From contig NZ_FUYV01000004.1 of NCBI RefSeq assembly GCF_900168165.1, forward strand, positions 113,048-177,047: 64,000 nt of DNA, given 5' to 3'. The DNA comes from Alkalitalea saponilacus. Its GTDB lineage: Bacteria; Bacteroidota; Bacteroidia; Bacteroidales; Marinilabiliaceae. Shown here one piece after another: positions 1 to 8,920 of this stretch (position 1 is its first letter; every line of letters starts with the position of its first letter). The notes beneath the pieces are model-generated. The model was not told the DNA's origin, made no database searches, and was given only the letters and a program-made list of their open reading frames with translations. A program made the translations under genes and the position numbers.

Positions 1-107
1 GAATTTCGCTACACTTCATCTCCGTTCTCCGGCTTCCGTTCTCCGACAACTCTTCGCCTCTCAACCTAATGTCTAACAACCTCTTCACCTATCTACCTAA
101 CAGCCTA
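1..107. other. Pyrimidine-rich intergenic tail, no gene
   Basis: No gene is seen. The plus strand is almost free of G from about 46 to 107, and the 11-mer TCCGTTCTCCG occurs twice (21-31 and 35-45). It lies just downstream of the minus-strand PurF-like gene and may be a degenerate simple repeat at its 3' end. Confidence 0.5.
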
Positions 108-1544
108 TCAACCTTCAAAATTTTTCTTTTTCGAAGCGCAAAAATAGCTTGAATTATCCCAACAATGCGTACATAATTTCTCTTTTGGCAGTCCAATGGC
201 TTTTACTAAATCATCCAATTTCTGAAACTTTAACGATGTTAAACCCAAATCCTTACGGATTTGTTCCACCATATCAATATATTTCTGGTTTTTGATGTCA
301 GTGTAAGGTCTCAGATCTACGTCTTCATTTCCTTCAATATGGGTGATGGCTTTCCTGGTGGCCAAATCGAGGGTTGTTCTCGATCTGCTGAAATTGAGAA
401 ACTCACATGGATAAATCAAAGGCGGACAAGCTATGCGCATGTGAATCTCTTTAATTCCACCGGCATGTAAATCCTTTACATTGTCTCTTAATTGCGTCCC
501 TCTTACGATGGAATCGTCCAGAAATATTCCTTTTTTATCCTTGATAACTGATTGGTTGGTAATGAGTTTCATTTTAGCCACCAATTCGCGGGTTTCTTGA
601 TTTTGAGGCATGAAACTGCGAGGCCAGGTGGGGGTATATTTCGAATATGGCCTTTTAAGAGGAATTCCGGTTTTATTGCTGAATCCCATGGCATGACCGA
701 TTCCTGAATCGGGTATGGCAGCCACAAAATCAGCTTTAACATCTTCATCCACTGCCATAACTGCGCCACATTTGTATCTCGATTCATCAACATTGATTTC
801 TTCGTAAAAGGATGGAGGATACCCATAATAAACCCACAAAAACGAACATATTTGCATGTCTTTCCCGGCTTCCTGAAGTTGGGTGTATCCGTCTGCTGTT
901 ATTTCAACAATTTCGTTGGGACCCAAATTGTGAACCATTTCATATCCAAGATTGGGAAAGGCAGATGTTTCAAAGGTAACGGCATGTCCATTATCTTTTT
1001 TTCCGACAACAATAGGGGTTCTTCCTAAACGATCGCGTGCAGCAATGATTTTATCTTCTGTTAAAATCAATAGAGAGCACGAACCTTCAATATGATCAAA
1101 AACATTGTTTATTCCGGAAACAAAATCGCTGCATTCTGCGATCAGTTTTGAAACCAGTTCGGTTGGGTTCACGGCTCCCTGACTGGTTTCGGCAAATGTG
1201 TGACGTTGATCAATAAACCGCTGCTCCAATTCATCAATGTTGGCAATTCGGCATACTGAAACAACGGCAAAACGCCCAAGGTGGGACGAAACGAGTATGG
1301 GCTGAGCTTCATTATCACTAATTACACCAATTCCAGAGTTCCCTTTGAAACCTTTTATATCATTGTCAAACTTATTTCTGAAATATCCATCTTCAAGACT
1401 GTGTATGGCTCTTTGAAAACCTTTTTTCTCATCGAAAAAAGCCATCCCGGCACGTTTGGTTCCCAGGTGGGAATGGTAGTCGGTGCCATAAAAAACATCC
1501 ATTACGCAATCGCTTTTGGTGATGCTGCCGAAAAATCCGCTCAT
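108..1544 (-). CDS. PurF-like amidophosphoribosyltransferase paralogue with N-terminal Cys replaced by Ser
   Basis: 478 aa, the normal length for glutamine phosphoribosylpyrophosphate amidotransferase. The N-terminal half is a class II glutamine amidotransferase (Ntn) fold (YGTDYHSHLGTKRAGMAF and a DRLGRTP stretch). The C-terminal half is a type I phosphoribosyltransferase with the PRPP loop LDDSIVRGT. Active family members begin Met-Cys-Gly, and the exposed Cys is the glutaminase nucleophile; here the start reads MSGFFG, so the nucleophile is Ser. Cysteines matching the 4Fe-4S ligands of Bacillus-type PurF appear present (QICS, YPCEF, CTHC). A canonical PurF probably exists elsewhere in the genome. 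This copy may be ammonia-dependent, regulatory or altered in function. The family call is firm; the activity is uncertain. Confidence 0.85.
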   Translation of the reverse strand: MSGFFGSITKSDCVMDVFYGTDYHSHLGTKRAGMAFFDEKKGFQRAIHSLEDGYFRNKFDNDIKGFKGNSGIGVISDNEAQPILVSSHLGRFAVVSVCRIANIDELEQRFIDQRHTFAETSQGAVNPTELVSKLIAECSDFVSGINNVFDHIEGSCSLLILTEDKIIAARDRLGRTPIVVGKKDNGHAVTFETSAFPNLGYEMVHNLGPNEIVEITADGYTQLQEAGKDMQICSFLWVYYGYPPSFYEEINVDESRYKCGAVMAVDEDVKADFVAAIPDSGIGHAMGFSNKTGIPLKRPYSKYTPTWPRSFMPQNQETRELVAKMKLITNQSVIKDKKGIFLDDSIVRGTQLRDNVKDLHAGGIKEIHMRIACPPLIYPCEFLNFSRSRTTLDLATRKAITHIEGNEDVDLRPYTDIKNQKYIDMVEQIRKDLGLTSLKFQKLDDLVKAIGLPKEKLCTHCWDNSSYFCASKKKNFEG

Positions 1545-1641
1545 GATAAATTGAAGTTTATTTTTGAGGCGGTAAAGATAGTTTAAAAATTGGTATCAGG
1601 TGGCTAATAAAGGCAATTCAAACAGCTTCTATGCACAATAT

Positions 1642-2817
1642 TTATAATCGAATTCCTATAAGTAAAACATCATCAACTTGTTCCTGACTCTCTCTCCAGG
1701 TTTCAAAATATTCATCATAGATTTTGAGTTGTTCCTGCATGGGAAGATGATAATTGTTCAGCAACATTTCCCTGAATCGTTGGTGTTTGATTTTTTTATT
1801 GTTTGGGCCGCCAAACTGGCTCACAAAACCATCGGTAAACAGATAGAAACAATCTCCCGACTGATATTGAATGGCGTGATGAGTGTATGGATTATCGGTT
1901 TCACCAATGGATACCGGCATATGATCGGCAGGAAAAACAGTGATTTTGTTATCACGTATTTTGTATAAAGGATTAAATGCTGCAGCATACTCCAGAACTC
2001 CCTTTCCTTTATCCAAAGTTACAATGCATATATCCATGCCATCTTTTATTTCGCTGGTCTCGTCCTGTTGGAGTGATTCAATCAAAGTACTCCGCAGGGA
2101 GTTTAAAATGGTAGCAGGTTGAGTCACTTTATTGGTGTCTATGATTTCATGTAAATATGCAATCCCAAAAATGCTCATAATTGCACCCGGCACTCCGTGA
2201 CCAGTGCAATCGGCAGCAACAATCACCAATTTATTATCAATATTCTTAATCCAGTAAAAATCTCCACTAACAATGTCTTTAGGTTTAAAGAGGATGAAGT
2301 GCTCCGGCATGTTTTTCTTCAGAAAATCCTGTTTTGGCAAACTGGCATGTTGAATTTTTCGTGCATACCTGATGCTGTCGGTAAGTTTCTGATTCATACC
2401 CTCGATCTTCTGCATCAATCTGCGGTTCTGATCTCTGGCTAATTTAATGGTTATCTGAGTTTTCACCCTTGCCATTAATTCCGGAATGTTAAAAGGTTTT
2501 GTGATATAGTCTATTGCGCCGACTTCAAAACCTTGAAGAATTGTTGTGGAGTCTGATTGTGCTGTGATAAAGATGACCGGGATCTCAGCTGTTTTCGGAT
2601 TTTGTTTTAACTGCTTACATACATCAATTCCGTTCAGGCCGGGCATGATAATGTCTAAAAGAATTAAATCGGGAGGAGGGGGCTGAGCTGCAAGTTCAAT
2701 GGCTTTTTCTCCATTGATGGCGGTAATGGGATTATATCTCCTGAGTGCATCCGACAGAATTTCCAGATTCAGATTGGAATCATCTACTAGTAATATCCTG
2801 ATTGAACTATCAGTCAT
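1642..2817 (-). CDS. Response regulator with PP2C-type (SpoIIE/RsbU) serine phosphatase output
   Basis: 391 aa. Residues 5-125 form a receiver domain: acidic pair D12-D13, phospho-acceptor D55 in LLDIIMPG, and the conserved Lys in DYITKPFN. A short helical linker (about 130-165) leads to a PP2C/SpoIIE phosphatase domain with metal-binding motifs VSGDFYW and AADCTGHGVPGA. Such proteins dephosphorylate anti-sigma-factor antagonists or similar partners when phosphorylated by a sensor kinase. No kinase or anti-sigma gene is adjacent. It is a cytoplasmic protein, about 100 bp downstream of the PurF-like gene start but with its own 3' and 5' spacing. The domain call is secure; the target is unknown. 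Confidence 0.9.
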   Translation of the reverse strand: MTDSSIRILLVDDSNLNLEILSDALRRYNPITAINGEKAIELAAQPPPPDLILLDIIMPGLNGIDVCKQLKQNPKTAEIPVIFITAQSDSTTILQGFEVGAIDYITKPFNIPELMARVKTQITIKLARDQNRRLMQKIEGMNQKLTDSIRYARKIQHASLPKQDFLKKNMPEHFILFKPKDIVSGDFYWIKNIDNKLVIVAADCTGHGVPGAIMSIFGIAYLHEIIDTNKVTQPATILNSLRSTLIESLQQDETSEIKDGMDICIVTLDKGKGVLEYAAAFNPLYKIRDNKITVFPADHMPVSIGETDNPYTHHAIQYQSGDCFYLFTDGFVSQFGGPNNKKIKHQRFREMLLNNYHLPMQEQLKIYDEYFETWRESQEQVDDVLLIGIRL

Positions 2818-2974
2818 GCTGATTTTGGTTAAAGTTCAAATTTGCCCCAGTTTCTTTTTTGCTTATTACTAAATATACAAAATGTTTTGATGAAATGCAT
2901 ACCCAAATTTGAAATTACCAGACAAAAAATTACAGTTTGAATATTCATCTGTTTATATTTCGATTTTTAGTTGC

Positions 2975-2990
2975 TCCCGAGGGATCGGGA
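2975..2990. repeat. Short GC-rich palindrome TCCCGA-N4-TCGGGA
   Basis: Arms TCCCGA (2975-2980) and TCGGGA (2985-2990) flank GGGA in an otherwise AT-rich spacer. A closely related palindrome occurs at 33325-33340, so this may be a dispersed REP-like sequence. Confidence 0.4.
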
Positions 2991-3046
2991 TTCGATTCTC
3001 CTGTGTGTCTAAGCATTCTAAATGGCTCGTTTCATATAAATAAAAA

Positions 3047-3071
3047 GCTCCCTGTTTATAAAACAGGGAGC
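3047..3071 (-). terminator. Intrinsic terminator of the cold-shock gene
   Basis: An 11-bp stem (GCTCCCTGTTT at 3047-3057 with its complement at 3061-3071) and a 3-nt loop. In the minus-strand direction it is followed by a run of five T. It lies 35 bp past the cold-shock stop codon. Confidence 0.85.
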
Positions 3072-3105
3072 CTAAAAATCATAAATACTTTATAATGATA
3101 TAAAC

Positions 3106-3297
3106 TTAAGCCAGCTTAACATTTACCGCATTTAATCCTTTTCTGCCTTCAGTAAGGTCAAAAACAACTTCGTCGTTTTCGCGAACAGAATCAACTAATC
3201 CGCTAACGTGTACGAAATACTCTTCAGATGAACTTTCATCTTTGATGAAACCAAAACCTTTGGTTTCGTTGAAAAATTTTACTACTCCTTTGTTCAT
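3106..3297 (-). CDS. Cold-shock domain protein (CspA family)
   Basis: 63 aa, a single OB-fold cold-shock domain at the short end for the family. RNP1-like KGFGFI and RNP2-like YFVHVS are both present, starting from the classic NKGVVKFFN. It is expected to bind single-stranded RNA/DNA in the cytoplasm and act as an RNA chaperone. It is monocistronic: a TAnnTTTG box lies about 28 bp upstream and a strong terminator follows. The implied leader is only about 20 nt, much shorter than the long cold-responsive leader of E. coli cspA, so regulation probably differs. Cold induction itself cannot be read from the sequence. Confidence 0.95.
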   Translation of the reverse strand: MNKGVVKFFNETKGFGFIKDESSSEEYFVHVSGLVDSVRENDEVVFDLTEGRKGLNAVNVKLA

Positions 3298-3324
3298 AAT
3301 AATAATGATATAAATTTAATGATA

Positions 3325-3332
3325 CAAACATA
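3325..3332 (-). promoter_or_regulatory. Bacteroidota -7 box for the cold-shock gene
   Basis: On the minus strand this reads TATGTTTG, an exact match to TAnnTTTG. It predicts a start about 20 nt before the cold-shock ATG. No clear -33 TTTG was found. Confidence 0.5.
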
Positions 3333-3549
3333 CGGTAAATAATTGGTTCTGAACGAATAATTTTAATTTATTTGAGATTTCTTTTGTGAAATATTATATA
3401 AAGCTCACTTTATTAGTGTGTTGTGATTGTAATAATTCATTGATTTCGTGGTGGTTTTCCTCAAATTTTCTTAACTTTATTAGTCAGAATTGCAGATTTC
3501 TTGCATTCTGCATGATTTTGAATCATAATAATATGACAATATTCTGCTT

Positions 3550-4293
3550 ATGCAAATAGATTTACTAAAGAATGCTGCTGAAATTATTAAAGAGTCCAAA
3601 TATTGTATTGCCTTTACCGGAGCAGGTATTTCTGTTGAAAGTGGTATTCCGCCGTTTAGGGGGGAAAACAGCATATGGAGTAAATATGACCCAATTAATC
3701 TTGATTTGAGCTATTTTATTGAACATCCTGATAAAACCTGGCCTATAATAAAAGAGATTTTTTACGATTTTATTGGAAATGCCAAGCCTAATAAAGGCCA
3801 TGATGCTTTGGCATGGCTTGAAAAAGCAGGAATGCTTAAATGTATCATTACCCAGAATATTGATAATTTGCATCAGGAAGCCGGTTCTGAAACAGTTTGG
3901 GAGTTTCATGGAAACTCCCAACGACTTGTATGTATGAACTGTAATAATCATTTTCCTTCTGTTGATGCAGATTTTTCTCAATTGCCACCCACTTGCGATA
4001 AATGCAATGGTTTGATAAAGCCGGATTTCATCTTCTTTGGAGAACGCATCCCTCAAATTGCATACGATAAAAGTATGGAAGCCTCACAAAATGCAGATGT
4101 CTGCATCATTGTTGGTAGTACAGGGGAAGTAATGCCTGCTGCATCTGTTCCGGTGGTTGCCAAACGGAATGGTGCAGTTATTATCGAGGTGAATCCTGAA
4201 GAGTCTTTGTTTACAAGAGATGTTACTGACTTTCATCTTCAGGGAAAGGCAGGCTTGATTTTGGAGGAATTGGTTGGGGTTATAAAAGAATAA
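3550..4293 (+). CDS. cobB: Sir2-family NAD-dependent protein deacylase
   Basis: 247 aa sirtuin. Motifs are NAD-binding GAGISVESGIPPFRG, TQNIDNLHQ, the catalytic-base region EFHGN, zinc cysteines CMNC and CDKC, and KPDFIFFGE. It removes acyl groups from lysines using NAD+, giving nicotinamide and O-acyl-ADP-ribose. In E. coli CobB and SIRT5 a Tyr-x-x-Arg pair selects succinyl/malonyl substrates. Here the matching stretch reads FYDFIG, keeping Tyr but not Arg, so plain deacetylation is more likely (inference from an eye alignment). The MscS-type channel gene starts 23 bp downstream on the same strand. Confidence 0.93.
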   Translation: MQIDLLKNAAEIIKESKYCIAFTGAGISVESGIPPFRGENSIWSKYDPINLDLSYFIEHPDKTWPIIKEIFYDFIGNAKPNKGHDALAWLEKAGMLKCIITQNIDNLHQEAGSETVWEFHGNSQRLVCMNCNNHFPSVDADFSQLPPTCDKCNGLIKPDFIFFGERIPQIAYDKSMEASQNADVCIIVGSTGEVMPAASVPVVAKRNGAVIIEVNPEESLFTRDVTDFHLQGKAGLILEELVGVIKE

Positions 4294-4316
4294 ATAAACA
4301 CCTAAAATTAAATGAG

Positions 4317-5393
4317 ATGGAATTATTTAATTTTGAAAATGAACATTTTCGCTTACTGTTGATGTCCGCTGTATTTTTAGTTGCAGCTTTTATCTTATCC
4401 GTTTGGTTGTATCGTATTATGAAGCGGATTCTAAAAGAGAATAAAAACCCTTCATGGAAAAATATTGCATCTGTAATACAGTATCCTTTTAAGGCTTTGG
4501 TGTTATTAATAGCCATTGTTTTTATAAGATCTCATATTGGAGTGACAGATATTTATGGAATTAAAATTGGCCTCATTCTATATATTCTGTTTTTAACAGT
4601 TATGTCATGGCTTGGGATTTCTATTGTTAAAGCTATCAAAATTGCTGTCATTGCCGGATATGATGTGAATGAATCTGACAATTTGAAAGCTCGCAAAATG
4701 CACACTCAAATGAGAGTTTTTGAGCGAATATCTATTTTTCTGATTTTGTTTATTACATTGGCTCTGATTTTGTTGAGTTTTGAAACCATCCGTGAAATTG
4801 GTGTCAGTTTGTTGGCATCGGCAGGAATTGCAGGCTTGATCATTGGTTTTGCCGCGCAAAAAAGCATTTCAATGCTTTTGGCTGGTTTTCAAATTGCCAT
4901 TACTCAACCCATACGAATTGATGATGTTGTGATTGTTGAAGGAGAATGGGGGAGAATTGAGGAGATTACATTAACCTATGTGGTAGTAGCCATTTGGGAT
5001 AAACGAAGGTTGATGGTTCCGGTCAACTACTTTATTGATACCCCTTTTCAGAACTGGACAAGGCAATCGGCCGATATTTTAGGTTCTGTATTTATTTACG
5101 TTGATTATGGTTTTCCGGTTGATAAATTGAGAGAATATATGGATGAGGCATTGGCGAATAATCCATGGTGGGATGGAAATGTAAAAGTACTACAGGTGAC
5201 CAATTGTACCGAAAAATCGATGGAGCTTCGTGCTCTTGCCAGCGCTAAAGACTCACCTTCGGCATGGGATTTAAGAGTTAAGCTTCGCGAAGATTTGCTC
5301 GAATTTCTAAGATTAAGCTATCCTGAATATTTACCTAGAACACGTGTGAAAATGGTAGATGATGAACCTTCATCATCCAAAAAACAGGTATAA
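4317..5393 (+). CDS. MscS-family mechanosensitive ion channel
   Basis: 358 aa inner-membrane protein. There are about five hydrophobic segments in the first 185 residues. The last, AGIAGLIIGFAAQKSISMLL, is the glycine/alanine-rich pore helix typical of MscS. It runs into a beta domain (QPIRIDDVVIVEGEWGRIEEI) and a cytoplasmic C-terminal vestibule. The predicted role is release of solutes under hypo-osmotic stress. It is longer than E. coli MscS (286 aa) because of extra N-terminal helices. It follows the sirtuin gene by 23 bp and its stop codon merges with a bidirectional terminator. Confidence 0.92.
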   Translation: MELFNFENEHFRLLLMSAVFLVAAFILSVWLYRIMKRILKENKNPSWKNIASVIQYPFKALVLLIAIVFIRSHIGVTDIYGIKIGLILYILFLTVMSWLGISIVKAIKIAVIAGYDVNESDNLKARKMHTQMRVFERISIFLILFITLALILLSFETIREIGVSLLASAGIAGLIIGFAAQKSISMLLAGFQIAITQPIRIDDVVIVEGEWGRIEEITLTYVVVAIWDKRRLMVPVNYFIDTPFQNWTRQSADILGSVFIYVDYGFPVDKLREYMDEALANNPWWDGNVKVLQVTNCTEKSMELRALASAKDSPSAWDLRVKLREDLLEFLRLSYPEYLPRTRVKMVDDEPSSSKKQV

Positions 5394-5436
5394 ACAATTG
5401 AGCGAAATTGGTTATACCAATTTCGCTCAATTGTTT
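5392..5436. terminator. Bidirectional terminator between mscS-like and buk
   Basis: A near-perfect 21-bp inverted repeat (5392-5412 and 5416-5436) with a 3-nt loop. A/T runs on both sides allow termination of the plus-strand mscS-like gene and of the minus-strand fermentation operon. Confidence 0.8.
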
Positions 5437-5484
5437 AATATCCGAATAAAGTAACCTAAAACTTAAAACTTTGAACTTGAAACT

Positions 5485-6555
5485 TTATTCATAATCTTTA
5501 CAAATCAAATCGCCCTTTAAGACCCCCAGTGCATTCATAGCCAATGCTTCCATTTCATCTTCTCCCGGGTAGATGGTGATTTTCCCTAAAAAGTCGATGT
5601 ATTCCCGGATGTATTTTACTACCATTTTATTGTGAGCCATTCCGCCGGTCAGGATGATTCCATCAACTTCCCCTTTTAATACAACCAGCGCACTGCCGAT
5701 AGCTCTGGCTACTTGATAACTCATGGCGTGAATAATGAGTCGCGCTTTTTCGTTACCTTCCTCTGCCCATTGAGTAGCTACGTGTGCCTGATTTGTTCCC
5801 AGGTGTGCAACCAGACCGCCTTTACCGGTTATCATGGCGCGGACTTCTTCACGGGAATAATCCCCACTAAAGCAGATATCAACTAATTTTCCCGCGGGCA
5901 CTGTACCTGCTCTTTCGGGTGAGAAGGGACCAAATCCATCCAGAGCATTATTTACATCAACAATTTTCCCTTTGCGGTGGGCACCTACTGAAATTCCACC
6001 TCCCAAATGAGCTACAATCAGGTTGATCTCTTCATAAGGTTTCTCGATGGCTTCAGCAAATTTTCGTGCCACAGCTTTTTGGTTCAATGCGTGAAACTTT
6101 GATTGGCGTGGCATCAGTGGATGACCGGTAATACGTGCCACATCCTCTAGTTCATCTACTACCACAGGGTCGGCAATGAAAGCCCGTGCTCCGGGAATTG
6201 ATTTTGCCACGTCATCGGCAATTAATCCCCCCAAATTACTGGCATGTTGTCCCATAACACCTTTTCTTAAGTCCCTTTTAAGCGCATCATTTACTTCGTA
6301 TACACCGGACTCGATGGGACGTACCATTCCTCCGCGACCAACTACGGCTTTTAATTCAGAAATGTCAATTTCTGCATCTTTCAATTCGTCAAGAATGACC
6401 TCCTTGCGGAACTCATATTGGTCGGCAATGGTATCAAACTGATCCATTTTCTCTGAAGGATGTCGAATGGTCTTTAAGAAAATAGATTTTACATCTTCGA
6501 ATACTGCAATCTTTGTTGAAGTTGATCCGGGGTTAATTACCAATACTTTAAACAT
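5485..6555 (-). CDS. buk: Butyrate kinase
   Basis: 356 aa member of the ASKHA acetokinase family. N-terminal phosphate-binding motif NPGSTSTKIAVF, internal AHLGGGISVG, and ILTGGMAHN near the C-terminus are standard butyrate-kinase signatures, and the length matches. It makes butyrate and ATP from butyryl phosphate in the cytoplasm; branched acyl phosphates are possible substrates. It is the last gene of a minus-strand cluster, 126 bp after ptb, and ends 49 bp before the bidirectional terminator. Confidence 0.95.
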   Translation of the reverse strand: MFKVLVINPGSTSTKIAVFEDVKSIFLKTIRHPSEKMDQFDTIADQYEFRKEVILDELKDAEIDISELKAVVGRGGMVRPIESGVYEVNDALKRDLRKGVMGQHASNLGGLIADDVAKSIPGARAFIADPVVVDELEDVARITGHPLMPRQSKFHALNQKAVARKFAEAIEKPYEEINLIVAHLGGGISVGAHRKGKIVDVNNALDGFGPFSPERAGTVPAGKLVDICFSGDYSREEVRAMITGKGGLVAHLGTNQAHVATQWAEEGNEKARLIIHAMSYQVARAIGSALVVLKGEVDGIILTGGMAHNKMVVKYIREYIDFLGKITIYPGEDEMEALAMNALGVLKGDLICKDYE

Positions 6556-6681
6556 AAATGTAGACTTTTAATCAAGTTTTGAAATAAGTTAGCTGAGTGT
6601 GTTTGATTCAAAATAAAACCCAAACATCTCATTTGACAGATATTTGGGAAATATTTTATTTCAATAAGCAATGATACTATT

Positions 6682-7599
6682 TTATCCCAATGCAGCCAAC
6701 AAAATGCTGTCAAATTTACTCTCTTCGGAGTCGGAACGTGACGTGAGTATGATTGGTGCTGAAGCACCAAGTACCAATGAGGCGACTTTGGCCTTGGCAA
6801 ACCAGACAAGACTTTTGTAGAGAACATTTCCCACTTCGATATCCGGCATCAGAAGAATGTCAGTATCTCCGGCCACTTCGCTGTTAATTCCCTTATTTTT
6901 GGCACTTATTTTACTTACGGCATTATCAAACGCAAGTGGTCCATCAATGATACAGTTCTTTATCTGATCGCGTTGATTCATTTTGCTTAATAAAGCGGCG
7001 TCAAGGGTGGCTTGCATGTTTTCGTTAACCATCTCGATGGCCCCCAAAACAGCTACTTTGGGACGTTTAATGCCTAGTTTATTCAGGTATGTCACCGAAT
7101 TATTAATTATGGCAATTTTTTCCTGAAGATTAGGTGCGATGTTCATAGCAACATCAGTTACACCTATCAGTTTGTGATAGGTGTTTACTTCAAAAAAAGA
7201 GAAGTGGGAGAGAAGTTGACCTGTTCTAAGACCCCATTTCTTGTTTAAAACACCTTTTAGCAAAACAGGTGTGGGAACTTTCCCTTTCATCAAAATGTCG
7301 GCTCGCCCGTCATGTACCATTCTGACTGCAATCTCAACAGCTTTTTCCGGATCGGGCTCGTCAATTATGCTGATTCCATTTAAGTCGTATCCATGTTGGT
7401 TGGCCAACTCATTAGTTAGTTTTTCGGAGCCAACCAGCACGGGTTCAATAATTCCTGCTTTATAGGCTTTATAAACTGCATCCAGCGAATAGGCGTCTTG
7501 GGAAACAGCAAGAGCAAGCCGCTTGCGTGGCTTGCTTTTGTCTATTAGTGATTGCAGTTCATTCAGATGTTTAAACATGATATCTGTTTTATCATTCAT
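6682..7599 (-). CDS. ptb: Phosphate butyryltransferase
   Basis: 305 aa, typical of the PTA/PTB family. Motifs are MKGKVPTPVLLKGVL, FSFFEVNTYHKLIGVTD and the C-terminal LVLGASAPIILTSRSDS. It converts butyryl-CoA and phosphate to butyryl phosphate and CoA, feeding the downstream butyrate kinase. The gene sits 49 bp after ackA in the same direction. The substrate could also be a branched-chain or other short acyl-CoA, which sequence alone does not settle. Confidence 0.94.
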   Translation of the reverse strand: MNDKTDIMFKHLNELQSLIDKSKPRKRLALAVSQDAYSLDAVYKAYKAGIIEPVLVGSEKLTNELANQHGYDLNGISIIDEPDPEKAVEIAVRMVHDGRADILMKGKVPTPVLLKGVLNKKWGLRTGQLLSHFSFFEVNTYHKLIGVTDVAMNIAPNLQEKIAIINNSVTYLNKLGIKRPKVAVLGAIEMVNENMQATLDAALLSKMNQRDQIKNCIIDGPLAFDNAVSKISAKNKGINSEVAGDTDILLMPDIEVGNVLYKSLVWFAKAKVASLVLGASAPIILTSRSDSEESKFDSILLAALG

Positions 7600-7648
7600 T
7601 CATGAATATCAGTTAACTGATACTCATGAGGGTCAGTCACACTGAAAT

Positions 7649-8866
7649 CTATTTATGAACCAATTCTGTGACAATTTTCTTTGTGTCAACAGCAATTACA
7701 AGTTCCTCGTTGGTTGGCACAACCATGATGCGGCATTTTGACTCTTTCTTGCTGATGTCCATTTCCTTGCCACGAAGGCCTGTGTTTTTCTCATCATCCA
7801 AAACCATACCCATAAAATCCAATCCTTTACAAACCTCCCTGCGGGTAAGGTCTCCATTTTCACCAATTCCACCTGTGAAAATCAGAATGTCAACACCACC
7901 CATTGCAGCGGCATAGCTGCCAACAAACTTTTTAATTCTGTAGTTGTACATGCTCATGCCTAATTCAGCCATGGGATCTTTTTTCTCAAGTGCTGATTCA
8001 ATTTCGCGCATGTCTGATGATATACCTGTTACACCAAGCATTCCACTGTGCTTATTAAATAAGATACTGGCCGACTGAATACCGATGAGCTCCTTGTCCA
8101 TAATATAAGTTGCAGCACCAATATCAAGGTCGCCACAACGGGTACCCATCATCAATCCTTCAAGTGGTGTAAACCCCATGGATGTATCAACCGATTCTCC
8201 ATTCATAATGGCAGCTACAGAGGCTCCATTACCCAAGTGACATGATATGATTCTCTGTTTTTTATAGTCAACTCCAAGAGCTTCACAGGCTCTTTTTGAA
8301 ACATACCTGTGGCTGGTTCCGTGAAAACCATAACGTCTGACTCCATATTTTTTATAGAGCGAAAACGGAATGGCATACATGTAAGCATGTTTGGGCATGG
8401 TTTGGTGAAAGGCCGTATCGAATACTCCCACTTGAGGTACATTTGGTAACAGAGATGAAATGGCGCGAATTCCTTTTAAATTGGGAGGGTTATGCAAAGG
8501 AGCCAGGTCAATGCAGTCTTCCATTTTGCTGATGACCTCGTCTGTAATAAATACACTTGAATTAAAGGTTTCTCCACCATGTACCACACGATGACCCACG
8601 GCATCGATCTCTTCCATCTCCTTGATGCAACCGTGAAGGTCGCTCAAAAGGATTCCCAGAATATAATCTATACCTGTTTCATGATCGAGAATTTCCCCTT
8701 CAAGGAGAACCTTTTCTCCGTTGCTTTTTTCATGTTTTAGAAAGGATCCTTTTAAACCAATCTTTTCAACCCCGCCTTTAGCCATCACATCCCAGGTTTC
8801 ACCTTCCATGAAAAAGAGTTGATATTTAATGGATGAACTTCCACAATTGAGAACTAATATCTTCAT
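7649..8866 (-). CDS. ackA: Acetate kinase
   Basis: 405 aa, the normal length. Signatures are LNCGSSSIKYQLF at the N-terminus, VGHRVVHGGE, FDTAFHQTMP, RYGFHGTSHRYV, HLGNGAS and FTGGIGENG. It makes acetate and ATP from acetyl phosphate, paired with the Pta at the start of this cluster. It is 54 bp downstream of the dehydrogenase-like gene and 49 bp upstream of ptb, consistent with one transcript. Confidence 0.97.
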   Translation of the reverse strand: MKILVLNCGSSSIKYQLFFMEGETWDVMAKGGVEKIGLKGSFLKHEKSNGEKVLLEGEILDHETGIDYILGILLSDLHGCIKEMEEIDAVGHRVVHGGETFNSSVFITDEVISKMEDCIDLAPLHNPPNLKGIRAISSLLPNVPQVGVFDTAFHQTMPKHAYMYAIPFSLYKKYGVRRYGFHGTSHRYVSKRACEALGVDYKKQRIISCHLGNGASVAAIMNGESVDTSMGFTPLEGLMMGTRCGDLDIGAATYIMDKELIGIQSASILFNKHSGMLGVTGISSDMREIESALEKKDPMAELGMSMYNYRIKKFVGSYAAAMGGVDILIFTGGIGENGDLTRREVCKGLDFMGMVLDDEKNTGLRGKEMDISKKESKCRIMVVPTNEELVIAVDTKKIVTELVHK

Positions 8867-8920
8867 TTTTTGAACTTTAAACTTGTTGAATTAAATACCA
8901 GAAGTTAATCAGGATGTTTC

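Noticed and set aside
2971-3000. tRNA T-arm-like sequence (GGGATTCGATTCTCC)
   Set aside because: No acceptor, D or anticodon arms can be built around it; it overlaps a short palindrome instead.
3565-4056. 163-codon minus-strand frame inside the sirtuin gene
   Set aside because: Shadow of a well-supported sirtuin; its translation has no family features.
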